Shown piece after piece: positions 32,000 to 43,640 of a stretch of 64,000 nt of DNA. The stretch is from Amia ocellicauda. Its lineage: Eukaryota; Chordata; Actinopteri; Amiiformes; Amiidae. The notes under the pieces are model-generated. The model worked only from the letters and a program-made list of their open reading frames with translations, made no database searches and was not told the DNA's origin. Position numbers and translations under genes: made by a program. The stretch covers positions 58,025,093 to 58,089,092 of the forward strand of contig NC_089851.1 of assembly GCF_036373705.1 (NCBI RefSeq). The letters run 5' to 3'. Positions within the stretch are counted from its first letter, which is position 1; the number at the start of each line of letters is the position of its first letter.

Positions 32000-32410
32000 T
32001 ACTATCTACATATTTATTTATTTATTTATACATTGTTGGTTTTTTTTTTTACATTTTGGCACAAATTATCCTCCATACTATCCATGACAAAATTAAAAAT
32101 AAATACATGGAGAAAATAATAAATACATGAATTAATGTGGAAATAAATAGATGGATAAATAAACAGATTTTGAATTAAATACAATAATAAATAAATCTCC
32201 ATGTATTTATTAGAACATGTATTTATTTATTTCAACATTTATTTATTATTTTCACTGCGAATTTGTTTTAAATTTTAATTACAGTGAAAATAATCAATAC
32301 ATTAATACATAAATACATGTTCAAATGGACATTTTTTTATGTCAACACTACTACATTTATTCATTTATTTATGTAATGTGAAGCGATTCAAGTAATGAAT
32401 AAACAATGTA
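32000..32410. repeat. AT-rich (ATTT/AAAT) low-complexity region with inverted blocks
   Basis: Dense ATTTATTT and AAATAAATAC on both strands (for example CTCCATGTATTTATT and its inverse AATAAATACATGGAG). No gene. Confidence 0.7.
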
Positions 32411-32719
32411 TTTGCTAAAATAAATTTTGCTTAAACTTTAAGGGGAACTGCACCACAATTTTATCTTAATTCTGTTATTTGTATAAATTGTTTTAAATAT
32501 AGCAATGTCACAAATGTCTGAAGTGAAGATATATTTATTAATATGATTTTCTTAAGGAATAGGTGGCCATTTTCTCTCCACCAGACCCTCGGTAACAGTC
32601 TGTACTAGTATGTGTAAGACCTGTAGGCAATACAAAGTAAAAGCATAATAATAATGATGATATTATTTATAACTAGAATGCTAAAGTTCCATGAGAAACA
32701 TTGTGGAAGTACAGTAAGC

Positions 32720-33015
32720 AGTATGTTTCAGTGTACATGTAATATATTAAGTACTATAGTACATCACAAGGTACTACAGTAAACTATAGTATACAACAGG
32801 GTAGTTCAATATTTGTCTAAGTACCGTAGGAGGCACTATAGTACATTACAAGATACTATAGTATATCACGTAACAAGAGTATACTATAGTATAACAGTGT
32901 ACTATCGTATGTCACACATTATTCAGTATACCATAGTATAAAAGTTTAGTGTGGTATACAACAGTGTCCTACAGTATTTGTTGTACTACTGTAGTAAGTA
33001 CTATAGTATAATTGT
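32720..33015. repeat. Degenerate palindromic satellite of TACTATAGTA type
   Basis: Repeated self-complementary words (TACTATAGTA, TATACTATAGTATA, GTACTACAGTAAACTATAGT) every 20-40 bp over about 290 bp. No coding potential. Confidence 0.7.
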
Positions 33016-35270
33016 ATTGTTTTATTGTCTATCTTAATTGTAGTTTTAATATTTAATTAACTATATTTTCTTGTAAAGAGCTTTGTGATACACTATGAAA
33101 TTTCTATGGAATCCGAATGTGTTCAATTTCGTTGGATTTCATGAAATCCGAATGCATGAAATTGCATGATTTAATCAGGTGAATACAGATTAAATCGTGA
33201 TGCAATTGCATGCTATATAAAGGGTGTTTAGGAGCGAGACTACATGGTGAAGTTTTGAGTTTTGAAAGAGAAAAGCAAGATCAAGAGTGTAAATATGTAT
33301 AGGAATATTTAGTTATGGCAGCTTCTGCCATGCTGTACATTGGCAAAAAGAAGATGGCTTCACTCACATCTATGCAAGTGTACACTCAGCATTTGTTGCA
33401 GAAATTAATGAAAGCAATACTAGTTTCAGTACTGTACTTCGCAAAAACATATTTGCATATTTGTTCAAAACTTGTACTTTAATATTTTTGCGATATCTAA
33501 CACTGATAGTCCTACATTGTTTCATGTGTGCATGTATTTAAACAAAACAAAAACAAACAAAAAACATCATTGTTCTCTTTTCTTTGCTAAAACTATTTTT
33601 GTTACATTGAATCAGGGGTATGCATACATCTGGAAGGCACACTATATGTAATGGTAAGTTACAACAACATAAATGACACAGTATATATATATATATATAT
33701 ATAATCATCACAGTATAGTTCTTAAAAGATCATATATCAAGCAGATTTAAACAAATTAAAAATGTCTATTATAATGACTGGCTATTATACAGTACACACT
33801 AGAAGCACCGACATTTCAAACTACCTACAAGAGCCAAAACTATAGTATAATAATGATCAAATAAAAAACTTTATTTGCGTTTATGCAGCTAAAATGCTGT
33901 AGGCATATTTAATACATATATTTAGGAAAAGTCAGGAATTGGTATCCATAGTGTATTCAGGAACACATAGTAATTCAAATTAAATCAGTCAAACTGACCA
34001 GCCGTGCACTTCTAGAGTTAAATTATAAAGGCATATCATGCAAAAGATCACATCACGTGTACAGTATCAGCACACAAACTACAGGGTCACAAGCCGCTAA
34101 TGGGAAACTAAACTTTGGATTCAAACTCGATTTGTAAGGAAATATTGAAGACAAGGAAAGGTTTTCTGTTTCATTTGCATGCAATGCTTTTCTTACAAGA
34201 GCAGTGTAGTTTACAGTATAATTTGTGAGCACCCATTTGCTGTAGCAATTATAATTTAGTTTGCTTATTATAATGATTTGGTGTTTTTTAAATATATATT
34301 CCTATATATATATATTTTACCATTAATGTTACAGCGTTGTTTTTATTTTAATAAGTGCCCGATTAATCAGCAATTGCCCATTGATTAACCGATCAAATAT
34401 TTGAATGGACTGACAGCCTTAATATATATGTGTGTGTGTTATTGTAATGAAATGTATGGTTTGTATTATTATTAGCAACTGTACGCTATCCAAAACAGAG
34501 GTATGGAATATTTTGCTTTTGACAGCTTAAAAAGAAAAATATGTGAACAAAGACCAATCAAGGCTAACTTACCAGTATACAAAATAACATTTATAAATAT
34601 AAATGTAAAACTTTTTGAAGAGCCGCTATTAATGTTTTGTATAAACTGTATAATGTTTTATATTAATGATTGAAAAACATGTCAACAGAGCCAATTGTAT
34701 TAATTGTCAAGCAAGCAAATTTTAGCAAGGCTGTTCTGACACTCCCAGCATCTCCTTCAAGATTTCTGTGGCTAATCTGTGGCTGGAGAGGTCACCTCAT
34801 CATTATTGATCAACAGTTGCTTTGAGAACTATGAGACCAGACCTCTGCCAGTAGATCAAAGGAAGCCATCTTGATATGTTTATTCATTTATTTACAGTAG
34901 TTTACAATTAAGATTAAACATAAATTAGTACATTTTGTGCACCCCCAATTCCTAATATGAGGGGCAAAGCTAACGAACTGAGCTTCCGTCCCTCAGTCCC
35001 AACAGCTTTCATATGATATTATTTTAATATAGTGATACAACATTTTGTGACATTCCTGTTTTGGATGCCCTATTTTTCAAGTTTGATTGTAATACATGAG
35101 TGTTATTAAAGTTTTAACTTAGAGTTACAGACTACATTTGCTGGGCACATCTAAAGACTAGCAAAAATTTATATTTGGATTTCGTTTTGTGAAAATTACT
35201 TCACGCTGGGGAATGATTTATTGCAGGATTTACATATGGTAAGAACAGTATAATTATTAATACTATGTAT
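33016..35270. other. AT-rich region, no gene seen
   Basis: Stops in all frames. A (TA)n tract lies at 33682-33703. A TATATAAAGGG box at 33212-33222 follows a palindromic CATGAAATCC/GGATTTCATG block and could belong to a decayed element, with no ORF to support it. Confidence 0.5.
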
Positions 35271-35271
35271 G

Positions 35272-35543
35272 TGTAACAACGGATATAAAGTGCTCAGTTT
35301 AATTTATTTAAAAATGTGTTATGCTAATTTAGGTAAGGTAGCTGGGGTTTATTAGGGTGTGTGCAGGGGTTTTAGAGTTGGTGACCACGTGTGTGGAGCA
35401 ACACCTGGAACTGTGTGAACTTCTTCTGGGCAAGAGGCGCTTAGTTTTTTCTTAGTTTTTTTAGTTTTTTTCTTCAATAAATCTAGCAGCAAGTAAGCAA
35501 ACGATTTGTGGGCTACTTGTTTTCCCCCGCTGAAAATACTACA
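35272..35543 (+). mobile_element. Candidate LTR with adjacent primer-binding-like site
   Basis: Begins TGTAACAACGG and ends ACTACA (TG...CA form), with AATAAA at about 35476. It is followed at once by TTGGCATCAGAAATGAGG, a position and look typical of a retroelement primer-binding site. The presumed internal region is interrupted after about 150 bp, and no second LTR is seen. Confidence 0.45.
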
Positions 35544-35711
35544 TTGGCATCAGAAATGAGGATGGACACTTACGGCTCCTGGCCAGCAGACAGGGGAGGA
35601 GGGGGCGCAGGCCAGAGACTCCAGCTCTTCAGGCAGCCAAGCGTGAGCGGCAGAAAAACCGGCAGTGTGTACAGTGTCGGTCTGCTGTGTATCGCTGTTT
35701 CAATAATTAAA

Positions 35712-35795
35712 TTATTATTATTATTTATCTCTTGGCAGACACCCTTATCCTTACAAAACAAAATAATAAATAATAATTCATAATAACCAATAAAA
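35712..35795 (+). repeat. Short interspersed repeat after (ATT)n
   Basis: TTATTATTATTATTTATCTCTTGGCAGACACCCTTATCC, a relative of the repeat at 4347-4490. Confidence 0.5.
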
Positions 35796-36540
35796 TGCCC
35801 CCCCAATGCTACAGTATGTAAGTTACTATAAGTACATGTAAGTTATTGTTAACAGTAGTAAGCTACTAGTAGTAGTTTTTGAAAATAATCGAAACGTTAA
35901 ACGATTTGAAAAAGGTGTTTAAGGAAAATAAGCTAAGGCTATTAGATAAGGATAATATAGGGAATTAATTGGCTGGTATGTATACTATGTTTCTACCAAA
36001 GTTGTAACAGGAGTTGGAATTTTGGGGGTAGAAGAAAAGCTGTAAAAATCCTCAGATTAAACTTAATGGATAATTATTTACTGAATATTGGCATATATCA
36101 TTTGTTTGTACATTTTCTTATCTTGAAAATTATCAAAAAGAAATATAACAAACATTAGAATTAGAGTTACCCTGTGTTAGACTTGTGTCCTTAATTAGAG
36201 ATAATTAGAGTTGCCTTGTGATAGACTGGTGTTGCTGCAGGGTTGGGCTTCGGAACACTTTAATTTTGTTAAAAAGTAAACAAAATTGGAAACATATATA
36301 TACACACACATTTAATTGCATGTAATTAACTTAATTAAAAAAAAGTAAATTAAAAACTAAAACAGTAAAATACGTGTATACAAAAAAACAAATCAGTCTG
36401 TTACTATTTTTATATTATACATACTTATTTAAAATAACACATCATCCAATAGGCTTCTGGTTTGGAGCCAAACAATAGCACTAAATGCTACTCCTCATTG
36501 CTAATTGCAATAGATTGATTGCATTTTTTTTTTACTTTGG
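35796..36540. other. No gene seen
   Basis: AT-rich, stops in all frames. Two near copies of TTAGAGTTRCCYTGTG near 36160 and 36206 are the only repeat noticed. Confidence 0.5.
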
Positions 36541-36710
36541 ATAGTTATGTCTGCTACTACAGGGAGAAGCTGTTCGATCTCCTCCACAGTCTTCAATCCC
36601 ATCTGCCGTAGAAGGTCCTCCACTGGGGCAAGCAATTGCTCCCCTTTCTCTGTGAACAGTAGGAAACCTTCTTCGGTGTCACAGAACCTCAGGATGGTTT
36701 TCTGTTTCTT
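36541..36710 (-). pseudogene. Unidentified coding remnant
   Basis: On the minus strand about 55 codons read as a plausible protein (FCDTEEGFLLFTEKGEQLLA then VEDLLRQMGLKTVEEIEQLL). Acidic and helical, with no stop and third-position-like composition. It ends before the L2 fragment. No family recognised. Confidence 0.3.
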
Positions 36711-36742
36711 TTCTGTTTTTTATGTTGACTCCTGAATGAGAA

Positions 36743-37270
36743 TTAATTAGATGCTTTTCTGGTTTTACCCAATTTATCCTGATTTCTAAAGGAATTAACG
36801 GAATGTAAAAAAGATTTGGAGAGGTTGAGCTTGAGGTGGTGTGAGTGCATCCAGGCAGAGATAGCAGACAAGCAGGAAGAGATGCAAGAGGGGATGAGAA
36901 TGTCGGAGGAGGGAAAAGACAGGAAGATCTGGGCATCATCTGTGTAAAAATGGTAAGAGAAACCATGGGATGCAATGAGGGGGCCCAGGGAGTGAGTGTA
37001 GAGAGAGGACAAGAGGGGACCCAGAATGGAGCCTTGGGTTACACCTGTGAGGAGAGGTTGGGGCGTGGATGAGGAACCTCGCCATGTCACTTGGTAGGTC
37101 CCGTCGCTGAGGTAGGAGTAGAACCAGGTGAGAGCAGTTCAGAGATTCCAAGGTCAGCGAGGCAGGAGAGGAGGATGGAGTGATCGACAGTGTCAAATTC
37201 TGCAGAGAGATTGAGGAGGATGAGGACTGAGGAGAAGAAGGCCACCCAAGCACAGCTGAGGGAGTCAGTG
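36743..37270 (-). mobile_element. L2/CR1-like LINE reverse transcriptase fragment
   Basis: On the minus strand: FDTVDHSILLSCLADLGI (about 37215-37160), GVTQGSILGPLLSSLYTHSLG (37045-36980) and YTDDAQIFLSF (YADD-type catalytic box with Thr, 36945-36910). A frameshift lies near 37090. Palm motifs are in the correct order; both ends of ORF2 are missing. Confidence 0.85.
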
Positions 37271-37439
37271 ACTGTAATTACATAAAATCCATTACCAGTA
37301 AAAACATGGAATATGCATACCTTACAAAGGTTACAGATTTTTTTTTTATCATTCTTGCCTCACAGAATTACAGACCAGTTGCAGCAGTGAAGTTGAAACT
37401 CAAGAACCTTCTTGTTTGTTTAGATTTGCACTCTTCTCA

Positions 37440-37595
37440 CAGAACTGGTAACTGAAGTGCCCATAGGAAACCCACACAGACAGAGGTAGATCATGTGAAC
37501 TCCACACAGACAAGCCCCCAAGCCAGGACTCAAACCCCAGACCCCTGTACCGGTGAGGCAGCAGTGCTAACCACCATGCCACCACACTGCCAGGT
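37440..37595 (+). repeat. 3' fragment of a common fish LINE-tail repeat
   Basis: GGAAACCCACACAGACAGAGG ... AACTCCACACAGACAAGCCCC ... AGTGCTAACCACCATGCCACC. This continues the same family as 41600-41862. Confidence 0.65.
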
Positions 37596-38155
37596 CAATC
37601 AAGGTGTGGATGGAGGACCACCAGATCAAGACCCTGTTATGGCCAGCCCAATCTCCAGACCTGAACCCCATTGAAAACCTCTGGAATGTGATGGATGGAA
37701 GATGGATGGTCACAAGCCATCAATCAAAGCCGAGTTGCTTGAATTTGTGCGCCAGGAGTGGCATAAAGTCACCCAACAGCGATGTGAAAGACTGGTGGAG
37801 AGCATGCCAAGACGCATGAATGCTTTGATTGAAAATCACCAAATATTAATTTCTGAACACTTTGTAAGTTAAAACATTAGTATTATGTTGTTTAAAAATT
37901 AATATGAACTTATTTTCTTTGCATTATTTGAGGTCTGACAACACTGCATCTTTTTTGTAATTTTGTCCAGTTGTACATTTCTGCAAATAAATGCTCTAAA
38001 TGACAATATTTTTATTTGGAATTTGGGAAAAATGTTTTCAGCAGTTTATAGAATAAAACAAAAATGTTCATTTTACCAAAACATATACCTATAAATAGTA
38101 AAACCAGAGAAACTGATAATTGTGCACTGGTCTCTTAATTTTTTCCAGAGCTGTA
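37596..38155 (+). mobile_element. Tc1-like element, 3' part
   Basis: The C-terminal transposase with catalytic Glu ([14 protein letters not shown]), continuing after a frameshift to VESMPRRMNALIENH and a stop near 37872. Then a ~280-bp noncoding end finishing GTCTCTTAATTTTTTCCAGAGCTGTA. The 5' half is missing; the break is at the junction with the LINE-tail repeat. Confidence 0.75.
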
Positions 38156-38294
38156 TACACCTTTATATGTGCTGCCATATCAAACATTTAACACTAAAGC
38201 ATGTTGTGAATAAATGTTATGCTTTGGAATTTTAATATTGACATGAATAGACAATCCATGCAAGTAAACTCAAACACACAATAACAAGTGGTAT

Positions 38295-38758
38295 TGTCAC
38301 TGTTGTATCCCACACATCCCGCAATTCACAAGCTCCCCTGCAGAGGTCAGCATCACCGGAATTCTAAACCCTCACATTCCCCAGCAATCAGCCACTTAAC
38401 ATTCCTCGGCACCATGTGCACTTGTTCTATCATCCTCGAACTCCCATTGGACCAGCACCCTCCTTCACCGTCCTCTGCTCCTCTCTGCTACACATATAAA
38501 CCCCTCTGTGACTTTAATTCACTGCTAAGTCTTGTATCCTTTTGTTATTGATTGTTTACAACCTCCACGTGTTCCTCCACCAATTCCCGTATTCTCCCTA
38601 CCAGCCTGTTTGCCTGATCATTGACCCCCTGCTTGTCTTATCGACCAGGACTTGTGGATTTCCCTGGACATTACGGTTTGCCGGCATTGACCACAGCCTG
38701 TTTCTGACCACCTCTCACTCCGCACCTGGGTTCCCCGCCATGGCAGTCCTTCGTTACA
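38295..38758 (+). mobile_element. Solo LTR (464 bp)
   Basis: Begins TGTCACTG and ends GTTACA, flanked by the 5-bp duplication GGTAT (38290-38294 and 38759-38763). Contains TATAAACCCC (promoter-like) near 38497. No internal region. Gypsy-like by general form. Confidence 0.75.
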
Positions 38759-38764
38759 GGTATA

Positions 38765-40290
38765 CAGTCCGGTCCATAAATATTTGGACAGACCCAATTG
38801 TCAATTTGGCTCTGTACACCATCACAATGGATTGGAAAGGAAACAATCAAGATGTGCTTTAAGTGTAGACTTTCATCTTTAATTGGAGGGTAGTTACATC
38901 CAAATCGGGTGAATGGTGTAGGAATTAAACCAATTTTTATGTGGTCCCCCCAATTTTAGGGGCTCAAAAGTATTTGGACAAACTAACATAATCATTAATT
39001 AAATTGTGAGTTTCAATACTTGGTTGTGATGCGGGACAGTGGCCTGTCCGAATGCCAAATATATTTGCACCATTGTTGCAGTAAGATTGTGTAACCCATG
39101 TATGAATTTAAGCTTTGTGTATTGCTCCGCAGAGGACAGGTGCAGTAGTTCTGTGTAGCTGATTTTTAGAAAAACATTTTCATCCAAGGCTATAGAGAAA
39201 ACAGAAGACAAAGGAGAAGTCTGTGATCAAGTTTGGGGTACATCATTGACGTCATCCAGTTGCCCAGCAACCAAAGGGAGTCATCTTGTATATGATAGCA
39301 TGTTCTTTAGAAAAACCTTAGATGTGTCTTGCTGACTGACCATCTCCAGAGCACTTAGTTGTAGCTGAATAAACTATTTTGGTATTATTTCAGTTAAATC
39401 GGGTCCTGAGTATTCCTTGTCCGCCTGTTTATTGAGGGAGTAAAATTTCTCCCTATCAGTTGCAAATCCTTTGCAGTCAATGACTGCCTGAAGTCTGGAA
39501 CCCATAGACATCACCAGATGCTGGGTTTCTTCCCTGGTGATGCTATGCCAGGCCTGCACTACAGCTGTCTTTAGATCCTGCTTGTTCTTGGGGTGTTTTG
39601 CCTTAGATATCAAAACAAACCAATCAGAGAGCAAAAACATTAGGTGTGGCCAAATCCACTAATAAGAACGTACTGGTGAGCGCAGGAACACCAAAAGGCC
39701 AGGAACACCACGGAAAACAACTGTGGTGGATGACAGAATTTTTTCCCTGGTGAGGAAAACCCCTTCACAACAGTTGGCTAGATCAAGAATACCCTCCAGG
39801 AGGTAGGCGTATCTGTGTCAATGTCAACAATCAAGAGAACACTTCACCAGAGTACATCTTGTGGTAAACCCTCTGTATTTAAACAGGAAATGGGAAGACC
39901 ATATTAGAGTTTGGCAAAAAACATCTAAAGAACCCTGTACAGTTCTGGAACAACATCTTATGTACAGATGAGACAAAGATCAACTTGTACCAGAATGATG
40001 GGAAGAGAAGAGTATGGAGAAGGGAAGGAACTGCTCATGATCTGAAGCATACCACCTCATCTGTGAAACATGGTGAAGGTAGTGTTATGGTAAGGGCATG
40101 TATGGCTGTCAAGAGAACTGGTTGACTTTTGACAAAAGCAGCAGGATGAATTCTGAAATGTTTAGGGCTATGTTATCTGCTCAGATTCAGCCAAATGATT
40201 CAAAACTCATTTAACAGCACTTCACAGTGCAGATCAACAATAATGCGAAAGCAGGTAGAGGAAAGCAACCCCAAGAAGACTACCGTCACC
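38765..40290. mobile_element. Rearranged Tc1-like element
   Basis: The left terminus CAGTCCGGTCCATAAATATT follows TA and is only 6 bp from the solo LTR end. 39640-39374 (minus) encodes the C-terminal transposase segment (HSITREETQHLVMSM ... RLQAVIDCKGFATD), whereas 39655-40290 (plus) carries the N-terminal to middle segment of the same type of protein (GTPRKTTVVDDR, then LWTDET-like and the second-Asp region near 40230). The two parts point away from each other, so part of the element has been inverted. Many stops. Confidence 0.65.
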
Positions 40291-40294
40291 AGCC

Positions 40295-40620
40295 ACGAAA
40301 CCAGACGGCTTCATGCCCTAGGGCTCGTTCAGGAGTTGAACACAGGACCTCTCGCACACTAAGTGAGAATCATACTCCTAGACCAACGGGCCAACTGAAC
40401 AAGTGGCTTCACAAAGTTCTCCTCCTCAACAACACACTACATGTCGTCCTCCTCCTCCTCCTCCTCCTCAACAACCACAACAAACTTGCATAATACACAT
40501 TTGTTTTATAGAAAAACACACAGATGACAGTCTGATTTCCCTTCAGCTGCACAGGCAACAGCATCTGAGGTCAAAAGCCCTCTTGTGCAGAGGAGCCCAA
40601 AAGCTGGCTTTTGACAGAGA
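40295..40620 (-). repeat. Orphan, diverged tRNA-Pro unit in inverted orientation
   Basis: On the minus strand this repeats the downstream half of the array unit: GGGCTCCTCTGCACAAG, CAGACTGTCATCTGTGTGTT, the (GAG)n block and ACATGTAGTGTGTTGTTGAG. It then passes almost directly into the tRNA-Pro-like sequence. The ~255-bp segment that precedes the tRNA in the array units is absent. Confidence 0.85.
40321..40392 (-). pseudogene. tRNA-Pro-like pseudogene with altered anticodon
   Basis: 72 nt aligned to tRNA-Pro. The anticodon loop reads TTAGTGT (AGU instead of AGG), with an A-C mismatch in the anticodon stem and substitutions in the T and acceptor stems. Confidence 0.8.
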
Positions 40621-40640
40621 GCACACTGTTCAGTGACCAC

Positions 40641-41370
40641 TTAATAAGTAGGACTAATCATTTCTTATTTTTTACAGAATAGGACACAGAAATAACTTAT
40701 GATTACTTATTTGTTATCTACATTTTACTTTTCATAGTATTTCCAAACGTTTTTTATCGATGTATGAACAAACACAACCATTGAGACACACACTATTAGA
40801 GATTTTTCGTTTTATTTTCTTTATGAATGTAATGCAAAACAATATAGAGTAACAGTGACAAAAAGTGCCAGGGGTTTATGACAATACAGAAAGCACATTA
40901 TAGAAAAGACCTGAAAAACACACAAGCACTACATCAGAGATACCACGCATTAAGTCCCTTCCCTGCGCTGTAGGCTCCATAGCGCTGCATCACTGCTGCC
41001 TCTCGCTAATCTCAAGATGGGGCTGGGGGTAGGTGTTCCATGGCCAGGCTGTCGTTCCCTCTGCCAAGTGTGTACAGGCCAAGATACCTCCATTACTTCA
41101 ATCACTACATCTTCCGCTGACTTCTATAGGGGGCTGCGTGAACTACTGAAGTAATGCTGTAGAGATAAGTGTCCTTAAACTGGGAAATGGAAATAAAGAT
41201 TAAGTAAGCATCACTCATTGAAGAAATGCATCACAGTGTCTCTGTCAGCCTGTACAGCAGCGCATGTTTGCTGTAGCCAACATTTATTCAGTGCCAAATT
41301 TCCTTGCACAAAGCCATAGCAGATTCTCAAGCCCTCCCATGTTGTTGATTATCTTGTATCCATGTATTAA
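40641..41370. other. No gene identified
   Basis: Mixed-composition sequence. 40920-41160 is GC-richer but has no supported frame. Short words shared with 42060-42340 (ATTACTTATTTGTTATC). Confidence 0.4.
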
Positions 41371-41377
41371 GAATAAT

Positions 41378-41979
41378 GGTAATGCTTTATTTTAAGTGTC
41401 CATTATAAACAATCTATTAACATGTTATGTTATTATTATATGATTAATTTTACAAATTATAAATATATTAGACATTTTTAAACTTTTTTGCTATAATATG
41501 TTTTAAGGTATTTAATAACATATTTAATAAAGGGTATAATAACATGACATTTGCACATCGATATCAATCTATTATCATTAACTGCCATGCCAGTTAATTG
41601 CTGCTATTATCCATCCATTTTTGAAACCAGTTATCCTGGCGAAGGTCGCCGAGCACTGATCCCGGCAGGCAAAGGGCACAAGGCAGGAATACACCCAGGA
41701 CGGGACCCCAGTCCATCGCTGGGCAACACACACACACACACACACACACGCAGACACACCCACATACAGGGCAATTTAGAGAAGCCAATTAACCTAACCC
41801 ACATGTCTTTGGACGGTGGGAGGAAACCCACGTGGACACGGGGAGAACATGCAAACTACATAGTATAGCAAAAATGTTTAAATAAAAATGTCTAATATAT
41901 TTATAATTTGTAATAATCATATAACAATAACATAATCAATAATTTGTTAATAGATTGTTTATAATGGACACTTGTTACC
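41378..41979. mobile_element. Palindromic MITE interrupted by a LINE tail
   Basis: Left arm from GGTAATGCTTTATTTTAAGTG, right arm to its inverse ending GTTACC, arms about 130-150 bp with shared blocks (ATTATAAACAATCTATTAAC; TGTCTAATATATTTATAATTTG). Possible 5-bp ATAAT duplication. The nested LINE tail occupies about 41600-41862. Confidence 0.75.
41600..41862 (+). mobile_element. LINE-tail repeat with (CA)n, nested in the MITE
   Basis: CAGTTATCCTGGCGAAGGTCG, GGCAGGCAAAGGGCACAAGGC, CAGTCCATCGCTGGGCAACA, (CA)n at 41727-41750, CATGTCTTTGGACGGTGGGAG and GGGGAGAACATGCAAACT, in the order seen in a very common fish repeat. Confidence 0.75.
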
Positions 41980-42049
41980 ATAATAACTAATGTATGTTAT
42001 CTATCTGTATGTAATGCTGTTGTCCTATAAGTCCTTACATTTGTAAACA

Positions 42050-42345
42050 GGGATTTTTGAAATAACCATTACTTATTTTGTGAAAAAACAGGGAAACAGA
42101 AATAAGGAATGAGTAACTATTACTTATTTCTTCATACTACTAGAATCAGAATTCACAGAAAAAGTAATAAACAATAAAGATAAAAATAAATAACCATTAC
42201 TTATTTAAAAAAATAAAAAACAGGAACCAGAAATAAATAAGTAAACTTTACTTATTTTGCAGAAAAAAATAAAACAGTTTATTATTAATATATTGAGGAA
42301 ACAATGAAAAAAATAACCATTACTTATTTTTTGAAAAATAAGGAA
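42050..42345 (+). repeat. AT-rich degenerate tandem repeat
   Basis: AATAACCATTACTTATTTT or close variants at about 42061, 42112, 42190, 42243 and 42312. Confidence 0.65.
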
Positions 42346-42380
42346 TCTACTTCATAGAGGTTCTGAAATCAGCATACTTC

Positions 42381-42566
42381 TCATGGCAGGAAAGGAAACT
42401 GGAAGCCTTTTGACACATTTCTTGACTTTGATTGAAGATTTTCCAGTATTTTAATCAGACCTCCTGCCAGAATATATTCTGCAGTGGGTTTCAGAATGGG
42501 CTGCCAAAACTGCATAATCTCCTCCACCAACCTTTCCTGGTTTTCCTTTGTTTGGTAAAACTGCAT
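42381..42566 (-). other. Short coding-like minus-strand segment, unidentified
   Basis: 61 codons with EEIMQFWQPILKPTAEYILA followed by GGLIKILENLQSK. Plausible protein composition but isolated in AT-rich DNA. May be an exon relic. No family recognised. Confidence 0.25.
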
Positions 42567-42569
42567 TTA

Positions 42570-43080
42570 TGGAAGATACCCTTACAAAAATAAAATATTT
42601 AAAAATATATATTATTCTGAAATATGAAATGTATTTTAATGTATTAATATGTTTTATAAATGTGCATACCATTTTATAATATATGGTGAAAATATTCTTT
42701 TAAATATCAATTGCACTGTCACTTGATACAGAAATATGGTCAAATACACTATATTATACAATACAAATATTGCTTAATATAACTTAAGTATATTCAGAAT
42801 TATATGTAAACTTGTTTTTAATATATCTATAATTATATGCAAATATACTGTAACATCTACACATGTATTTTATACTAAATATATAAAAATGCATACATAT
42901 ATGTCCCCTTATAATATACATTTAGTATACTGCTAAATACACAACAATCTCATATTGCATGTATTGTATACTGTGAATATATTAGACTGCAAAAATGTTG
43001 CATTCTAAATATACTGGTAGAATATATTTGGATAAACTTCCAAACACATGTATACATGAAGTGTAACTTAAAACATTGGG
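42570..43080. other. AT-rich, no gene seen
   Basis: Repeated ATATAC/GTATAT words. No structure beyond that. Confidence 0.5.
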
Positions 43081-43084
43081 ATAC

Positions 43085-43640
43085 TTCAATACTTTAATAG
43101 ATTTCACTTGGTGTTTGACCCCCTTTTGCCTTCAGAACTGCCTTAATTCTACGTGGCATTGATTCAACAAGGTGCTGAAAGCATTCTTTAGAAATGTTGG
43201 CCCATATTGATAGGATAGCATCTTGCAATTGATGGAGATTTGTGGGATGCACATCCAGGGCACGAAGCTCCCGTTCCACCACATCCCAAAGATGCTCTAT
43301 TGGGTTGAGATCTGGAGACTGTGGGGGCCAGTTTAGTACAGTGAACTCATTGTCATGTTCAAGAAACCAATTTGAAATGATTCGACCTTTGTGACATGGT
43401 GCATTATCCTGCTGGAAGTAGCCATCAGAGGATGGGTACATGGTGGTCATAAAGGGATGGACATGGTCAGAAACAATGCTCAGGTAGGCCGTGGCATTTA
43501 AACGATGCCCAATTGGCACTAAGGGGCATAAAGTGTGCCAAGAAAACATCCCCCACACCATTACACCACCACCACCAGCCTGCACAGTGGTAACAAGGCA
43601 TGATGGATCCATGTTCTCATTCTGTTTAGGGCATGTATTA
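43085..43640 (-). pseudogene. Tc1-like transposase, C-terminal half
   Basis: 172 open codons on the minus strand (43612-43094). GGGGVMVWGMFSW, second catalytic Asp in FQQDNAPCHK, Glu in [13 protein letters not shown], and the end LKAKGGQTPSEIY. The DNA-binding domains and first Asp are missing; the frame is cut at about 43640 by unrelated sequence. Belongs to a different Tc1 family from 8704-10284. Confidence 0.85.

Noticed and set aside
33212-33222. TATATAAAGGG as a promoter
   Set aside because: No open frame, RNA gene or LTR structure follows it; AT-rich surroundings make such words frequent.
36743-37253. Plus-strand frames over the L2 fragment
   Set aside because: Minus strand has ordered reverse transcriptase motifs including YTDD; the plus frames are shadows.
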